Of a stretch of DNA of 64,000 bases, positions 12,083-25,500 are shown one piece after another. A program made the position numbers and the translations under genes. Source of the stretch: Siphonodentalium dalli (Eukaryota > Mollusca > Scaphopoda > Gadilida > Siphonodentaliidae); assembly GCA_032622095.1 (NCBI GenBank), contig CP136069.1, positions 85,582,958 through 85,646,957 on the forward strand. The letters are read 5' to 3'. The notes under the pieces are model-generated. The model did no database searches, was not told the DNA's origin, and was given only the letters and a program-made list of their open reading frames with translations. Each line of letters starts with the position of its first letter. Positions within the stretch are counted from its first letter, which is position 1.

Positions 12083-12372
12083 TACCGTCAGTGAAAAGTT
12101 TATTTTGCCGTGAGTGAAAAGTGAAAAGTTTGTTTTGCCGTGAGTGAATAGTTAATTTTGCCGTGAGTGAAAAGTTTGTTTTGCCGTGGATGAAAAGAAT
12201 GTTTTGCCGTGAGTGAAAAGTTTATTCTGCCGTGAGTGAAAAGTTTATTCTGCCGTGATTGAAAAGTTTGTTTTGCCGTGAGTAAAAAGTTTATTCTGCC
12301 GTGATTGAAAAGTTTGTTTTGCCGTGAGTAAAAAGTTCACGGCAAAAGAAACTTTTGAAAAGTTTGTTTTGC
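12083..12372. repeat. Minisatellite of ~25-35-bp units
   Basis: About ten units built on GTGAAAAGTTTGTTTTGCC, with variants (TTTATTCTGCC, TTAATTTTGCC). Open frames through it on both strands are repeat artefacts. Confidence 0.9.
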
Positions 12373-12509
12373 CGTGGCACTCAGAGGCCGGAAAAATTCT
12401 GATTCCACGTGATTTTCTATCAAGCGAGAATCCGAGGGTTTTTTTTACGGTTTGGGGGGGGGGGTGGGGTATATGCCGCCCAACCACAACTTGGGCCGCA
12501 AATGAAACC

Positions 12510-12668
12510 GACGTGGGCCGCCACATGTGTTGTTTAACCAGCCGTGTATCCAATAAGATGGTACTCTTCTCACATAAATTCATGAGGGCAGAGGCGGACT
12601 GCATGGCCGATCGGGAGACCGGGAAAATTCCGGACGTGGGCCGCCACATGTGTTGTTTAACCAGCCGA
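12510..12668. repeat. Direct repeat of ~35 bp, 122 bp apart
   Basis: ACGTGGGCCGCCACATGTGT and the following TGTTTAACCAGCCG occur at about 12511 and again at about 12633, identically. They may be short target duplications or two diverged units of a larger tandem repeat. Confidence 0.8.
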
Positions 12669-13089
12669 ATTGGCTAATCGTAATTTTGACATTAAATGAA
12701 CTTGTCGGCATCATATAACACCACGTAAAGACCCCATTAATCTCGAGATTTTAACGGTAACTCCCAGCTGTAAATCCCAACAAAATTCTTACGCACCCCT
12801 CCCCCAATTGAAATTTACAAGAAAATAGGAACGCTTCAGTTGATGCCAGTCTAGTTTATCGGATTCGAGATTTTCTTGTATAGTTTTCAAAATGTTCTCA
12901 CCGCGGGCCGAACAACCATGAACAGCCCGGTGTGTCCTGGTCTCTTGTCCGTAGCCGTGTGCATTTGTCTGGAGTTAGACCGCTAGATGTTAGATTTTAT
13001 GCAATTTTTCAGGTAAAAATATCTGAATGGTCTCATACCGGGAATATATATAGAACCATGGTTTATGAATATATAGGATATTAGACCAG

Positions 13090-13345
13090 AGGTGCAAAAT
13101 GGAATTATGCAAAAACATGTATTTGGTCTGCATCTGATTCAAGGGGGGGGGGAGGGGGGTGCAAATGGAATTATGCAAAAATATGTATTTGGTCTGCATC
13201 TGATTCAAGAGGGGGGGGGGGGGTGTGCAAATGGAATTATGCAAAAATATGTATTTGGTCTGATTCTGATTCAAGGGGGGGGGGGGTGCAGTTGGAATTT
13301 TCCAAGGGTGGACTGTGGACGCCCCCCCCCCCCCCCCCCCCCAAA
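13090..13345. repeat. Three ~65-bp tandem units with poly-G spacers, then a 21-C run
   Basis: Units containing GGAATTATGCAAAAA..TGTATTTGGTCTG..TCTGATTCAAG recur three times, each ending in a G run of 9-12. A C run of 21 follows at 13322-13342. A G-rich strand next to a C-rich one suggests G-quadruplex or hairpin potential. Confidence 0.9.
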
Positions 13346-13897
13346 CAGATGGGCCGGTATTATATTAATTTCCCGGGCCGGTTTTTTGGCCCAGTCCGCC
13401 TCTGGTGGCACTTACGGGGCCACCGTAGTGTATAGTGCAGAAACACGGGCATTTTTTTTTGGCCAACGTGGACCTAAACCGATTACGGGCGGGGCTAGGT
13501 CAGATTTTGAAATCCACATGGTCTCTGATGCTATGTTAAAATGTTCTCCCAGCGTCAAACATGGCTCATGTATTTGACACAAGTATTTGTATCTTATATT
13601 TATAAAGTTCATGTTTGTTGTGAAAGTCATGCTTTGCTTCTATGTGTATATTCATGGCACTTAATTAGCTGCCAATCCGACTTAATCGCATCTTTTTTTT
13701 CAAGTTAAGGTGTGTTTATTGATGAGGGCAAGCTTTTCTAACAGCTCTAGGTCTCCTGAACCAAATTCCGAAGACGTTGTGGAGAACACACGAAACTTGT
13801 CAGTTGTACAGGGACGTGGCGACAGGGGTTGGTTGGGGTGTTCGACCCCCCTCCAGAACATTGGTACAATTTTCTTAGGCTGTACAGTCATTCATTT

Positions 13898-14056
13898 CAC
13901 GGAAATGTTTTTTTCAAATATTACCATGCATTTAAAAGAATATTTGAATGTTCCTGCCATTGGAGCCGAAAAATACATTTCTTAATTTGCTAAAAAAATC
14001 GCTCTTTTTCACGGAATATTTTTTTTCAAACATTACCATGCATTTAAAAGAATTTC
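13898..14056. repeat. Direct repeat of ~47 bp, 112 bp apart
   Basis: The segment CACGGAA.TTTTTTTCAAA.ATTACCATGCATTTAAAAGAAT occurs near 13898 and again near 14010 with a few changes. No gene is recognised around it. Confidence 0.75.
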
Positions 14057-14146
14057 GCAATAATGCCAAACTATTTAAAGATGGTCTATCTTTTGTAAAC
14101 ATGTATTATATTGTTACCCGGGGTATAAAATATTAGATATGGCTCA

Positions 14147-15025
14147 AAGACCCATGCCCAGAAATGCTTCTATCGATTAATATTCATCATATTTCGAATA
14201 TTTTCTGGACTAAAAACGTGTGGTTGTTTAGCTAACGAACAATTGTGGTTACTGTTCACAGAGACCATAAATGTTATTGTGTAATTCTATCACAAACAAA
14301 CATTAATTAGACTCATTATTGCTTATAACTATGTAATAAAACAATACAAACAACTAATCTGGGACATTTGACGTTCGGAGCATAGCTTCTGGAATACCCT
14401 AATGATCACTATCGCTATATGGTATTGCCTGAATGATCTGTTCTAAAAATAGAACAATAAAGTGTCCAATTTAAAGGTACTCAATCCGTAAAGAGGGTCC
14501 CCATCTCAACAGATTCCAACACCAACAATCCGATCAGAGGGTCCTATATTACTATTTCTTTGGCTTTGGGGGTAAAAAATATTTGATTCGAGTCGAGGAA
14601 CCCATCAAACAAAGCTCAGAGTTATTAGATATTGATTTTTGAAATTTGTTATGTTCCCGAGATGAGTACTAATAATTGCCGTAATCTGCTCTGGATGTGT
14701 ACTCCAAATCTATTCAAACAGACAAGGATGGATAACTCTAAAATCAAGTGGTAATTTTAACGCAATTTTGACTGAGTTCTGGGCCAGATAGTATTCCCGA
14801 TAATGAAAAATAATAGATTTCTAAAATCGATATCTAACAAATCTGAGCATTGATGGGTGACTTCCTCGACTCGAATCAAATATTTTTTACCCCCAAAGCC
14901 ATTGAAATAGTAATTGAGAGGAGTTTTATCGGATTGAGTACCTTTAATTATCTCATTTTATAATAAAATATTCGAAATAAAATGAATATTAATTGATAGA
15001 ATCGTTTCCGGGCAGGGATTTCAAC
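14147..15025. mobile_element. TIR element carrying a nested family E MITE
   Basis: The outer ends are inverted (CCCAGAAATGCTTCTATCGA near 14157, and its diverged complement ending CGTTTCCGGGCAGGG near 15018). A complete family E MITE (14471-14947) sits inside, so the outer element is the older. The right-hand end sequence also lies beside family E copy 5 (about 22845-22880), so the same nesting occurred or was copied there. Confidence 0.65.
14471..14947 (-). mobile_element. TTAA-flanked MITE, family E, copy 2
   Basis: Flanked by TTAA at both ends, with inverted ends TTAAAGGTACTCAATCC. The interior is in the opposite orientation to copy 1. Ends and length match copies 1 and 3. Confidence 0.85.
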
Positions 15026-15420
15026 TCATACGTGTTATTTCATACCCAGGAAAATATTCAGTTTAAAATTTGTTATTCAAAGAGATAATCCATCTTTAAT
15101 GCACATGGTGCAGTAGTTATTTGGAAATCATATGCAGAATGAAGATGACAGAAATGTTGAAGTGTTTATGAGATATTGGATATTATTATAGCTACTCCTC
15201 CCCAATCACGTTTTTGGTCGAAATGAGAGAGACCATAATATGTGGCTACTTTGACCCATTTGCATCAACATTGGTGAACTTAATACATGATGGATGTCAA
15301 GATGGCAGCCAGATCCAATTGTATTTTTCTCTATTTACTGTTATAGCACTTTCAATGTGTGGTATGTGAATTATTTTTTACTAATGCATCCCTACTACAT
15401 ACAAACGACCACAGTTGAAC

Positions 15421-15484
15421 TTACTCTCTGAACATTTCCAAAGGGAGCTAATCGTCAATGACTATTTAGTGAAGAAAGGGTTGT
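15421..15484. mobile_element. Fragment of MITE family D (right end)
   Basis: GAACATTTCCAAAGGGAGCT, TCGTCAATGACTATTTAG and GAAAGGGTT match the right end of the family D elements at 20154 and 31959. The left part is not recognised. Confidence 0.55.
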
Positions 15485-15616
15485 ATGATACCAATGCAAT
15501 GATTACTGCTATCCCTAACAAGGTACTGGGACAACCATAATAGATTATTTAGTTCTCAATTGATGAACTAACATGTTTAATAGCCAATAGGTGCATTAGT
15601 CAAAACAATTCACATA

Positions 15617-15829
15617 CAGTAATGCTCTAAATAATCGACTCCTTAACCACAGCAGAATTATGGGTAACTTTTCAGGATTTAGTCGGAAATATGGCTTGTT
15701 GCCATTCATCGGAAAGCTCTCCCTGAGATCTTTCCAATGAATGGCAACAAGCCATATTTCCGACTAATTCCTGAAAAGTTACACATAATTCTGCTGTGGT
15801 TAAGGAGTCCATTACTTAGGGCATTACTG
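15617..15829. mobile_element. Palindromic TA MITE, family A, copy 1
   Basis: Near-perfect 213-bp palindrome: CAGTAATGCTCTAA at the left, its complement at the right, and a short GAAAGCTCTC centre. It is flanked by TA. CAGT ends with a TA duplication fit the Tc1/mariner group. The window holds eight copies or pieces. Confidence 0.9.
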
Positions 15830-17576
15830 TACCCCACATTGAAAGTGCTTTCAGAGTAAATTAGAGCAAAATATAATGACCAGTGTAGATTTTTTTGGTT
15901 TATTTGGCTCTAATTGCCCCATTTTTTTAGGGCAATATTGGATTTCCCTGTGGAAGATGGCCACCAAAATTGCTAATATATATTAGATCATTGTCTGCTA
16001 GCTGTTTGGAACTGGTTGAGGATTGTGACTTTATTTTGTATTTTTCATGCTAAGTTGCTAACTGATCATTGGTAAAATGAAATATGCCATACTTGGAGTA
16101 CCAGCTCCTTCCCTCAAAAATTTCATTTCAGAGAATGCAGTTTCATTATGATCACATTCAGGTTAATCGTGACACATTCTTCACCTGTAAGGTTTTGGCA
16201 TAAAAATTGAATTTTGAAAATATTAACTCTACCTTTAATTATATTTCTGCTGTTTACAGACATTGTATCTTTCCAATGATCAGCTTCGAAGATAATTAAC
16301 CCACCCATTTCATAGACATACAGTATGCTATCCAATGTAATGACTCTAATATTTTCAATCTGACCAATCTCATATCTCACCTCTAGTTATCTGATAATTC
16401 TGCATTAAAATATTTTATATCCAATCATTATCAAACATATTTTATATCCAGGTCTATACACCCTTCACTTTATTAATATAATAATTGTATACATGTAGTT
16501 GTTAAGGTATTGATTGGTTTTTGAGTGGGGATATATTAACCCTTCTCTCCCATCTAAATAATCCTATGACTTTTTAATATGAGCTAACAGAACAACATTA
16601 TATGTTACAATGTATGTCTCACATTCCAATGTAATAAGCATATAAATGGAGTTGCTAACTTGCTATGATGTTTATCTACTTAATTTCATAACTATTTTAT
16701 CTTTAACAAAGACATATCTGTGTTGGAGTGACCTAATACGTTGAAATCGAATGCCACATCCATGTTCCTACTGTGTTTATGTGAGCAAGGTGCCCAGTAA
16801 GTCTGACTCCACTTGTGAACTTAATAGTACGGTGTGAATTGTTGTGCACTCATGAAAAGGTTGCTGTATGGGTTAAATATCAAAATGCAGGGTCAATCTA
16901 GTACTAATTGGTAACAAGGCGATTTTGGTGTCAAAACATGCGCAAATTTCAACGGAAAAACATATCCAAAATCCACATGAGAAGCGGAAATAATAGGATG
17001 GGTGAAAACCAAACAACAGCAACCCAGGCCAAGAAATACATGTCTGTCATAAAGGCGATCAAATTGGATGGAGTCTAATGAAATTTTACAATGGCAGAAC
17101 AAGCATAAATATTCAACCGAGTTGGTAAATAAGAACAAACTAAATAAACTTCTGCCCTTTAAAGATAAATACGTCATTCATACATATCCTTCTTAAGGAT
17201 TTTCTTATATCAACAACACGAAATGAAACAAATGCCTAACGTGTTTTGATCTCGGCTTTAAATACATCTGCGATTTGGTCAAGCATGGTAACCTATTGCA
17301 TGGAATTCATAAATACAATACATCGTTCTACAATCTGCATCAATTTCATCCAACATTTTCAGAAAACATTTAACCTAACAGACACTCCAAAGTGCCCACC
17401 CTTTCTTTATAATATTTACATATACTTTCGATATCTTCTACAACTCCCTGCAACTCCTGTGATAATGATCCATCAAGTTTGTAGCCATGGTCAATTTAAT
17501 GACACAGGACATATGATTAAGTTGAAACCACGGTCACCAGGGTCACCACTCACCAGGTAATTGTCAAATTCGTATT
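15830..17576. other. No recognised gene
   Basis: AT-rich sequence. On the - strand at about 16240-16380 a short open stretch (EIGQIENIRVITLDSILYVY) is followed by AAAG/GTAGAG, a weak donor, but its upstream frame is closed and no partner exon is recognised. Nothing else is supported. Confidence 0.35.
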
Positions 17577-18053
17577 TTAAAGGTACTCAATCCGATAAAA
17601 CTCCTCTCAATTACTATTTCAATGGCTTCGGGGGTAAAAAATATTTGATTCGAGTCGAGGAAGTCACCCATCAAAGCTCAGATTTGTTAGATATCGATTT
17701 TAGAAATCTATTATTTTTCATTATCGGGAATACTATCTGGCCCAGAACTCAGTCAAAATTGCGTTAAAATTACCACTTGATTTTAGAGTTATCCATCCTT
17801 GTCTGTTTGAATAGATTTGGAGTACACACCCAGAGCAGATTACGGCAGTTATTAGTACTCATCTCGAGAACATAACAAATTTCAAAAATCAATATCTAAT
17901 AACTCTGAGCTTTGTTTGATGGGTTCCTCGACTCGATTCAAATATTTTTTACCACCAAAGCCAAAGAAATAGTAATATAGGACCCTCTGATCGGATTGTT
18001 GTTGTTGGAATCTGTTGAGATGGGGACCCTCTTTACGGATTGAGTACCTTTAA
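17577..18053 (+). mobile_element. TTAA-flanked MITE, family E, copy 3
   Basis: Same structure and orientation as copy 1, with TTAA at both ends and TTAAAGGTACTCAATCC termini. It is very similar over the first 170 bp, suggesting recent spread. Confidence 0.85.
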
Positions 18054-18157
18054 ATACAACAAAATAATTAATCTTCCAGTAGTCCAGTTTCTCATTTGGG
18101 CATATTGTTCATATATATATTATCTTTCATTTCGTTGTTTACAGCTGGATCTTGGTA

Positions 18158-18554
18158 TTAACCCTTTACCCCAACAAACCGGCCAAAAACGGCCAAATAA
18201 AGCTGCAACAGCCTAAATTATCTTGGGTCTGTCTCAATAAAACCATACAAATATGGATATCATTGGAACCGGCTCATTGACCACATTGTGATGGTTACAG
18301 TTATTCCCTGTGCCAATGCATTCTCTTATATATGCGAGTCGACCATAGGTCGCCTCGCATATATAAGAGAATGCATTGGCCTAAAAAAATCTTTTAACAC
18401 TTTTTACCATTTTTTCTTACATTCTTTAACAATTTTATAATTTTTAATGTGTTAAGCCAATGCATTCTCTTATATATGCGAGGCGACCTATGGTCGACTC
18501 GCATATATAAGAGAATGCATTGGCACAGGGCCATTCTGTTGGGTAAAGGGTTAA
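18158..18554 (+). mobile_element. Double-hairpin TTAA MITE, family C, copy 1
   Basis: Ends are TTAACCCTTTACC and GGGTAAAGGGTTAA. The interior has two adjacent ~70-bp hairpins, each closed by CCAATGCATTCTCTTATATA and its complement, separated by an AT-rich spacer that itself reads AACACTTTTTACC..TTAATGTGTTAA. TTAA ends suggest piggyBac-type mobilisation. Confidence 0.85.
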
Positions 18555-18639
18555 ACAATGTAGTGTTCATATCTGTCGTCTTTCCTCATGATAACGACTC
18601 ACATCTATAAGTTACAAAGTTACTCTGAATAGTTGATGA

Positions 18640-18977
18640 TCGAATTAGAAATCCCTTCATCCACATGTACTTGCACAGATTTTGGCAGCCTGGAAAATGT
18701 TTGTGATGCCGACGGTCTTGGATCAAATTGCAGATGAATATGGATAACTCTAAAATCAATTGGCTTTGGGTGCTAGATATTTGACAATCAGGCCAAATTT
18801 TGTTGAAAAAACATTTGATAAATAACACTTTTGGGCAATTTTATTCTCCTGTTGACAGTGGTTGGCATTATTTTTGTAATAATTAATCAATTCTGATAAT
18901 AGAAGCAGCATTTCAAGAAATGTTGTTGTTGTTGGAATCTGATGATATGGGGAGTCGAAATGAGTACCTTTAAGTTT
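18640..18977 (+). mobile_element. Family E relative, right part only
   Basis: Shares GATGGATAACTCTAAAATCA-like, TTGACAGTGGTT and GATATGGGGA words with copies 5 and 6, and ends GAGTACCTTTAA. The left terminus is not recognised. Confidence 0.6.
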
Positions 18978-19045
18978 GCAGTGGAAAATGTGACATACCT
19001 AGGTTATAATTATGTGGAATAAAATTTATAGAACCAACCCATATA

Positions 19046-19258
19046 CAGTAATGCCCTAAATAATTGACTCCATAACCACAGCAGAATTATGGATATCTTT
19101 TCAGGATTTAGTCGGAAATATGGCTTGTTGCCATTCATCAGAAAGCTCTCACTGAGAGCTTTCCGATGAATGTCAACAAGCCATATTTCCGACTAAATCC
19201 TGAAAAGTTACCCATAATTCTGCTGTGGTTAAGGAGTTGATTATTTAGGGCATTACTG
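19046..19258. mobile_element. Palindromic TA MITE, family A, copy 2
   Basis: Complete copy with TA on both sides. It ends 43 bp before the start codon of AKAP7-like paralogue 1, so it lies in the promoter, 5' leader or last 5' intron of that gene. Confidence 0.9.
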
Positions 19259-19301
19259 TACAGACGTCCAGTAAAATGTTTAAATTTACAGAATAAGTGA
19301 G

Positions 19302-19547
19302 ATGGCTTCATGTGACAGACAGCATGATGTGAGCTCTGATCAGCAAGGTGGAAAAGATCATGAAGAACATAAATCATTCATAGACAAAATAAGTGCCGTT
19401 ACATCTGATAGAGGGAGACACCATTATGGCAGAAAAGATTATACTGGAGGCCAAAATAGAGAAAAAGCCATGTCCAACCAAGGGGAGCGGAGAGGGCAAA
19501 GAATAAAACCAAACTACTTCATAGCTATACCAATCACAGAGAAACGT
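19302..19547 (+). CDS. AKAP7-like: Paralogue 1 exon 1
   Basis: It encodes 82 residues from MASCDRQHDVSSDQQGG to PNYFIAIPITEKR and ends CGT/GTAAGT (phase 0). A possible acceptor (TTTACAG) lies at 19285-19291; if used, a 5' leader exon exists upstream. Read in the phase of the paralogue 2 exon, the sequence at that acceptor meets a stop, so the ATG at 19302 is the better start. Confidence 0.85.
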
Positions 19548-22500
19548 GTAAGTATATGTTTACCATAATACTTAGATGCACAGCCATATGGGCCAGGGGG
19601 CTTGGATGGCTGCAGACCCCCCCCCCCACAAAACATTTTGAAAGTGGTAATTCAGGGGGAAATTGTGGCAAATTACAGTATTGTTCACTTTTCTGTTAAT
19701 TTGAATCTATTTTTATATATTTCTGAGTATATACAAGGTATATTCTTAAAAAAAATGTGTTTCAACCATGAATATATCATGTAAAAAAAATTGGGCCAAA
19801 AGTCTCAACCCCCCCCCCCCCCCCCCACTAAAAGTTTTGGCATTCGTACAGCTGTGCATGCTTAGATGCTATGAATTAATTTATAAAGCAAGTTAATTTC
19901 TAGATAATGAAACAGGGTGAGAGTTAACCCGTTCTATACTAAATGGATTCTCCCACTAAGTTATGAAAGTATACATTTGAATAATGCTTTATTATTCATT
20001 TGGAGGGGTGTCCAGGAAAAATGAGCAGACGACAGACCTGCGGAAAGATACTGCAAGTGCATAAATGTGGGAAATAATCAGATAATAAGCTTATTATCTG
20101 AACATTTCCTGAAGGAACTACTCGTCAATGAGTATTTGGTATAGAAAGTGTTAATGAAACAATTTTGTTAATGTGCTTCAAGTAGGAAAACCATGCATTG
20201 CAAATTATATGTGACCAAAATATATACATTGATGGAGTTGAAGGAAAATATATCTGAAAATGAGAGGAAATAAAATTACCAAAAAAAAAAGGTGTGGAGT
20301 CAAGAGGCAACATGAAAAAAATATTAGTTCCACTTTTGCATGAAGAAATAAACAGAACCACACATATGTGTTCCTGGCTGTCGACCATAAACTATATATA
20401 GCAACCAGTAACACACATGTAATTTTCTTATATATCACATGAAACCCCTATTATATCATTAAAAAAGCCATTAGATATTTTCTTATTTCTCACTCGTGGC
20501 GAATAAGCGCAGGCTTCCCGCCAACTTGACAGCGCGCCAACAAATGACTTTACATTGAATCAGGCGGATTAATACTATTTCGTAAAGCCTCACATAGCAA
20601 CAACACCAGACAATGCAAAATGATTGCTTTGTTCATTAAAGTTAAATTATTGTCCCACTTCGTTGCACTAACCAAAATAGACACAAAAAACAAACAGGAA
20701 AATTGTGGGACTATATTTTCCGCCGGCAGCTTGAGTGCTCAATACTGTCATATACGGTTGTGATGCATCTCAGCCAACAATGGAAATGGGTGCATTTTAA
20801 AGTTTCTGTTAAAGATTTTGATTTGTTAAAAAGGCATAGAGGTCTATTTTTTTATGTGATATACAAGATCTTCAACTCGTTATGTTGGGATATAAGATTT
20901 TATGAAAGTTATTTCATAAATTTGATTCACAACTCGTCTACAACTCGTTGTGAATCAAATTTATCAAACTCATTTCATAAAATCTTATATCCCAAAATAT
21001 CTCATTGGAGATCCTCTATTTATTACATGCCCGACCAACATCTCCTAACTGATCATTTCTTATTTTTTCCAAAGAATTATTCCTGATCTTGTCATGTGTG
21101 ATGATGCTTTGATTTCAAAGTTCCCGATTAATTTTCAAGGCGAACTTCATTTAAGTTGACATAATTCCATTCCACATGTTGAAAGGCTTGAAAAGTTCAC
21201 CTGGCTGAGATGGAAAAAGTTTGTTTTTCAGTAAAATATATTTCTTTGTGGCATAACTGTCTGAATCAATCCTGGATTTAGTGTGTCTGAAATTTGCAGA
21301 ATAAGGTCCCCAGAGGGTGAATATAGTGATGCTATCCTGCACAGCGGGCTAGCATCACAAAATTCACCCTCTTGGGTCTCATTCTGCTTACCCTATAGGC
21401 CTCATCTTCTGGGAAGTATCTATAGTCTCAAATTAACATTGTTTTTAGTTACTTTTTCCCTTCTGTTCAGTTTCTATATCCCCTAATTTGCAGAAGGTAA
21501 AATGCATAATCGAGGTGACTAATGGGTGAACATCACCAACTTCAACTGGGGAATTTTTCATCTGATCCCAAGTCTCCCATAGGTGTTGAGGCCTTAGCAG
21601 AATGAGGTTCCCAGAGGATGAATTTGGTGATGCTAGCCCACCATGTAGGATATATATATATAGCATGTACCTTGTAGGATATATATATATAGCATCCCTA
21701 AATTCACCCTCTGGGGACCTCATTCTGCAAATGTCAGACACACTAAATGAGAGAAATAAATGCGAGGGATAGGTGTTTCAACAATCCAAACTTCTGTATC
21801 ATGTGCATCATACTATGTTATGAATATTAAGGGGTGTATTTTACTGATACAAGCCAATTTTTATTGATGATGGCGCAATAAATATTTTTTTTAATGTATA
21901 TATTTGCCTAGATACAAGAAAATATAAGCCGAGTTCAGAAGCATATGATTGCCACAGATGGAAACTTAGCTAAATCAGCTGTATCGGTACAAGTTTCCAG
22001 TCTGCATCTTACAATGATGGTAATAAATATGACCAAAGAAGACATACCAAAGTAAGCATGCAAGCAATTCATGAAAGATGGTCTATCCCTTCCTGTCTAC
22101 AATGACAACTTGAATTACGACATCATTTTTTATACAACCCAATTTAAAACTACAAATTCCTTTGTTTGTTAATAAACCATGGACAAAACTGAAGATTGGG
22201 TATAATATCTGTCCATTATAAAGGCACAATAAAGTGATTTATTGCTGCAAAATATATGAATGAAAATTACATTTTACCTTGATGAATAGTGCTAACAAGA
22301 TATAATTCTTCCTCTTGCCATGTTCAGACCAAATGCGCATGAAGTTTCTGTTCTAAAATATGTATGTATAATACCACAAAAAATCATAAAGATGCATAAT
22401 CCGAATTAACGTTCCCAAATTACTATTTTGGCTTCGGGGGTCAAAAATATTTGATTTGAGTCGAGGAACCCACCCATCAAACTCAGTGATCAGATATCGA

Positions 22501-25500
22501 TTTTTAAAATCTATTATTTTACATCACCGATACTTTATAGTGGCCCACTAAAAAGTCGACAAGAAGACGGTCTCGGACCAAATTGCAGATGAAGATGGAT
22601 AACTCTAAAATCAAGTGGCTTTTTTGTGTCAGATATTTGACAAACTGACACAAAATTTTGAACAAAATGTTGATAAATAACAGGTTTTGGACAAATTTAT
22701 ACTATAGTTGACTGTGGTTAGGATTATTTTTGGGCAATTAATCGATTCTGATAACTGAAGCGGCCTTTAAAAAAATGTTGTTGTTCTTGGAATCTGATGA
22801 TATGGGGACCATCGAATAGGATTGAGTACCTTTAATAAAATCAATAATAATTGATAGAATTGTTTCCCGACAGGTTTCTTTGATTTGTTTTATATCCCAC
22901 TGTGGATGAACAGAATTATTTGTACGTATTTTCATAGTACTGTAATTCGAGGCAGGGGTAAAGACAAATTAAGTTGGAATGGTGAGTAGAATTATTTTCT
23001 CATATCTGTGGTAAAATAAGAGCTATAAGTCTATGCCAAATTGTCCCAGAAATGAACAGTCCATTGCCGAACATCCTAATTTCACGCAAACAGGTAGCAA
23101 GATTTGTTTTGAAACAGCTATTTATCGGTGTCTCGGCATAAAATCACACCAAACCTGGGCTCTATAATAACTTTAGTTATCCTTGGCTTTGTTGTCATAA
23201 CTTCATAAAATTGTTTTCTGGTGACTGGGTGTTTGTCGCACACTGTACCGACAGTATAATAACACTCCACCTCAAATTACAGTACAATGAATATACAGTA
23301 ATGCCCTAAGTAATCGACTCCTTAACCACAGCAGAATTATGGGTAACTTTTCAGGATTTAGTCGGAAATATGGCTTGTTGCCATTCATCGGAAAGCTCTC
23401 CCCGAGAGCTTTCCGGTGAATGGCAACAAGCCATATTTCCGACTAAATCCTGAAAAGTTACCCATAATTCTGCTGTGTTTAAGGAGTCAATTAATTAGGG
23501 CATTACTGTACATACAAAATAAGTTACTTCTGTTCATCTTCAGTGCTCCCATTGACATGAAATATCTAGTCTTCTACTGTCATTTCAGATTACGTCATAC
23601 TGATAATAATGACCTAACTGTTTGAGCCATAGACTAATAGCACTCACCATTAAAGGTAGTCAATCTGATCAGACGCTCCTAAATTACTATTTCTTTGGCT
23701 TCGGGGGTAAAAAATATTTGTATTGAGTCAACCCACCCATCAAAGCTCAGAGCGATCAGATATCGATTTTAGAAGTTTGTTATTTCTCGAGATGTGTAAT
23801 AATATGTGACCCAGAAACACGTGGTCAAACGGAAGGTCTCGGACAAAATTGCAGATGAAGATGGATAACTCTAAAATCAAGTGGTAACACGGCCAAATTT
23901 TGTGATACTCAAGTGATAATACGGCCATATTTTGTTGAACAAAATGGTGATAAATAAATAAAAAGTTATGGGAAATTTGATATCATAGTTGACAGTGGTT
24001 AGCATTATTTCGTTGCATTAAATCGATCTGATAACTAAAGCGTATTTTGAAGAAATGTTGTTGTTGTTGTATCTTGATGATATGGGGACCGTCTGTTCAG
24101 ATTGAGTACCTTTAAATTATTATTTCAGAGCAATAGAGTCTTTGGAGAAGACAGTATCAAAGCTCATATCGGAGTCCAAGAATAATGTTACAGTGACTTT
24201 CTCAGGGATGGGAGATTTTTCCCAATATATTGTGTGGGCTGGGCCTGAGTCAACAGAAGACATTATTCATATTGGAGGTATGACATCATCTATATATATA
24301 AAACCCGTCGTCTGTGTGTGTGTGTATCTGTGTGTGTGTGTATAACTCGGTCACGCTATTGGCCCGTTTATAACTTTTCAACCATACGTCCAATGTGGCC
24401 CAAATTTGTACCCCGACCTATCGTGTGTCATAAAATGTGACTCACCAAATTTCACGCCGATTGGTTAAAGCAAACCTGAGATCTAACATGCTCCCCAAAT
24501 GCAGCATTTGCACTCAAGTAGACACTATTTCTTATGACGTTAGTCGAAATGACGTCATTGACGTCGAACGCAAACCAACACTTGCTTTGCTATTGTAGGC
24601 GAAACTTCCATGCGCTCTACCAAAGCGTTGTTGGAAATTAATGTGTCAGTTCAGGTTCAGTGTGAATTTAGGTAACGAATGTTGATTTTGTCGCGGAAGT
24701 GCATGTATAGTGGGGTGTAGAGTCAAGACTCGAACGTTCTACCGTCGTTGGGAAAGGGTGGATGTAGTGGTGTGCAGATCCAAGACTCAAACGTTCGTCG
24801 TTGGGAATGGGTGCTAATATGCTATTTTAATTTGCCAGTTGGGTTTGAACATAAGTAAAGAATGCTGTCTTTGATACGAAAGTTGTGTATTGAGTGTGGA
24901 ATCGAAGGAGTACCGGTATACACGTGGGTAGGCGGTACCCAGTGGGTACCGTGAACTCAGTAAATTCGCCGGAACTCAGTTGGAGAAAGCACATTTCCGG
25001 GACAGGCCTAATAATAGGGCCTACAGTGTAAACAATACTGCCGACGCTAATTAATGCTCTTTTAATATTTCGGTTGAGTGCACATCTGATACAAGAATAA
25101 ATGTTTAAAAGATCACAATGCGCGAAGCGCACGCAGTTTAAATTCATATAATGTGCGCGAAGCTCACAAAGGGGCTGCAGGCCCCTCCCCCGATAAATAA
25201 AGGTTCAAAATTGAGCCTGTTTCAGTTAGTATAGATTAAGTAAAATATCTTGATTGTTGCGTTCCATATATGTGCATGCATATACGTGGATTGGGGGAGA
25301 TGATGGTGGGGGCAAAAATACAGTTTTATTGAAATAAAGTGTTCATACAAATGGGCCACGCAGTGCAGGGCGTGTGATCAATAGGTTGCATGTTGAATAC
25401 AGGGTCTGTTTAAAATGTGCTGCAAGCTCCCTATATGTGCGCGAAGCTCACGCAATTTAAGATCATATAATGTGCGCGAAGCGCAGAAAGGGGCTGTACA

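Noticed and set aside
12083-12372. Regular short repeats that could suggest a CRISPR array
   Set aside because: The units are contiguous and variable without unique spacers, in animal DNA, so this is a minisatellite.
16123-16390. Possible - strand exon (EIGQIENIRVITLDSILYVY..)
   Set aside because: The acceptor is weak, the upstream frame is closed and no partner exon is seen.
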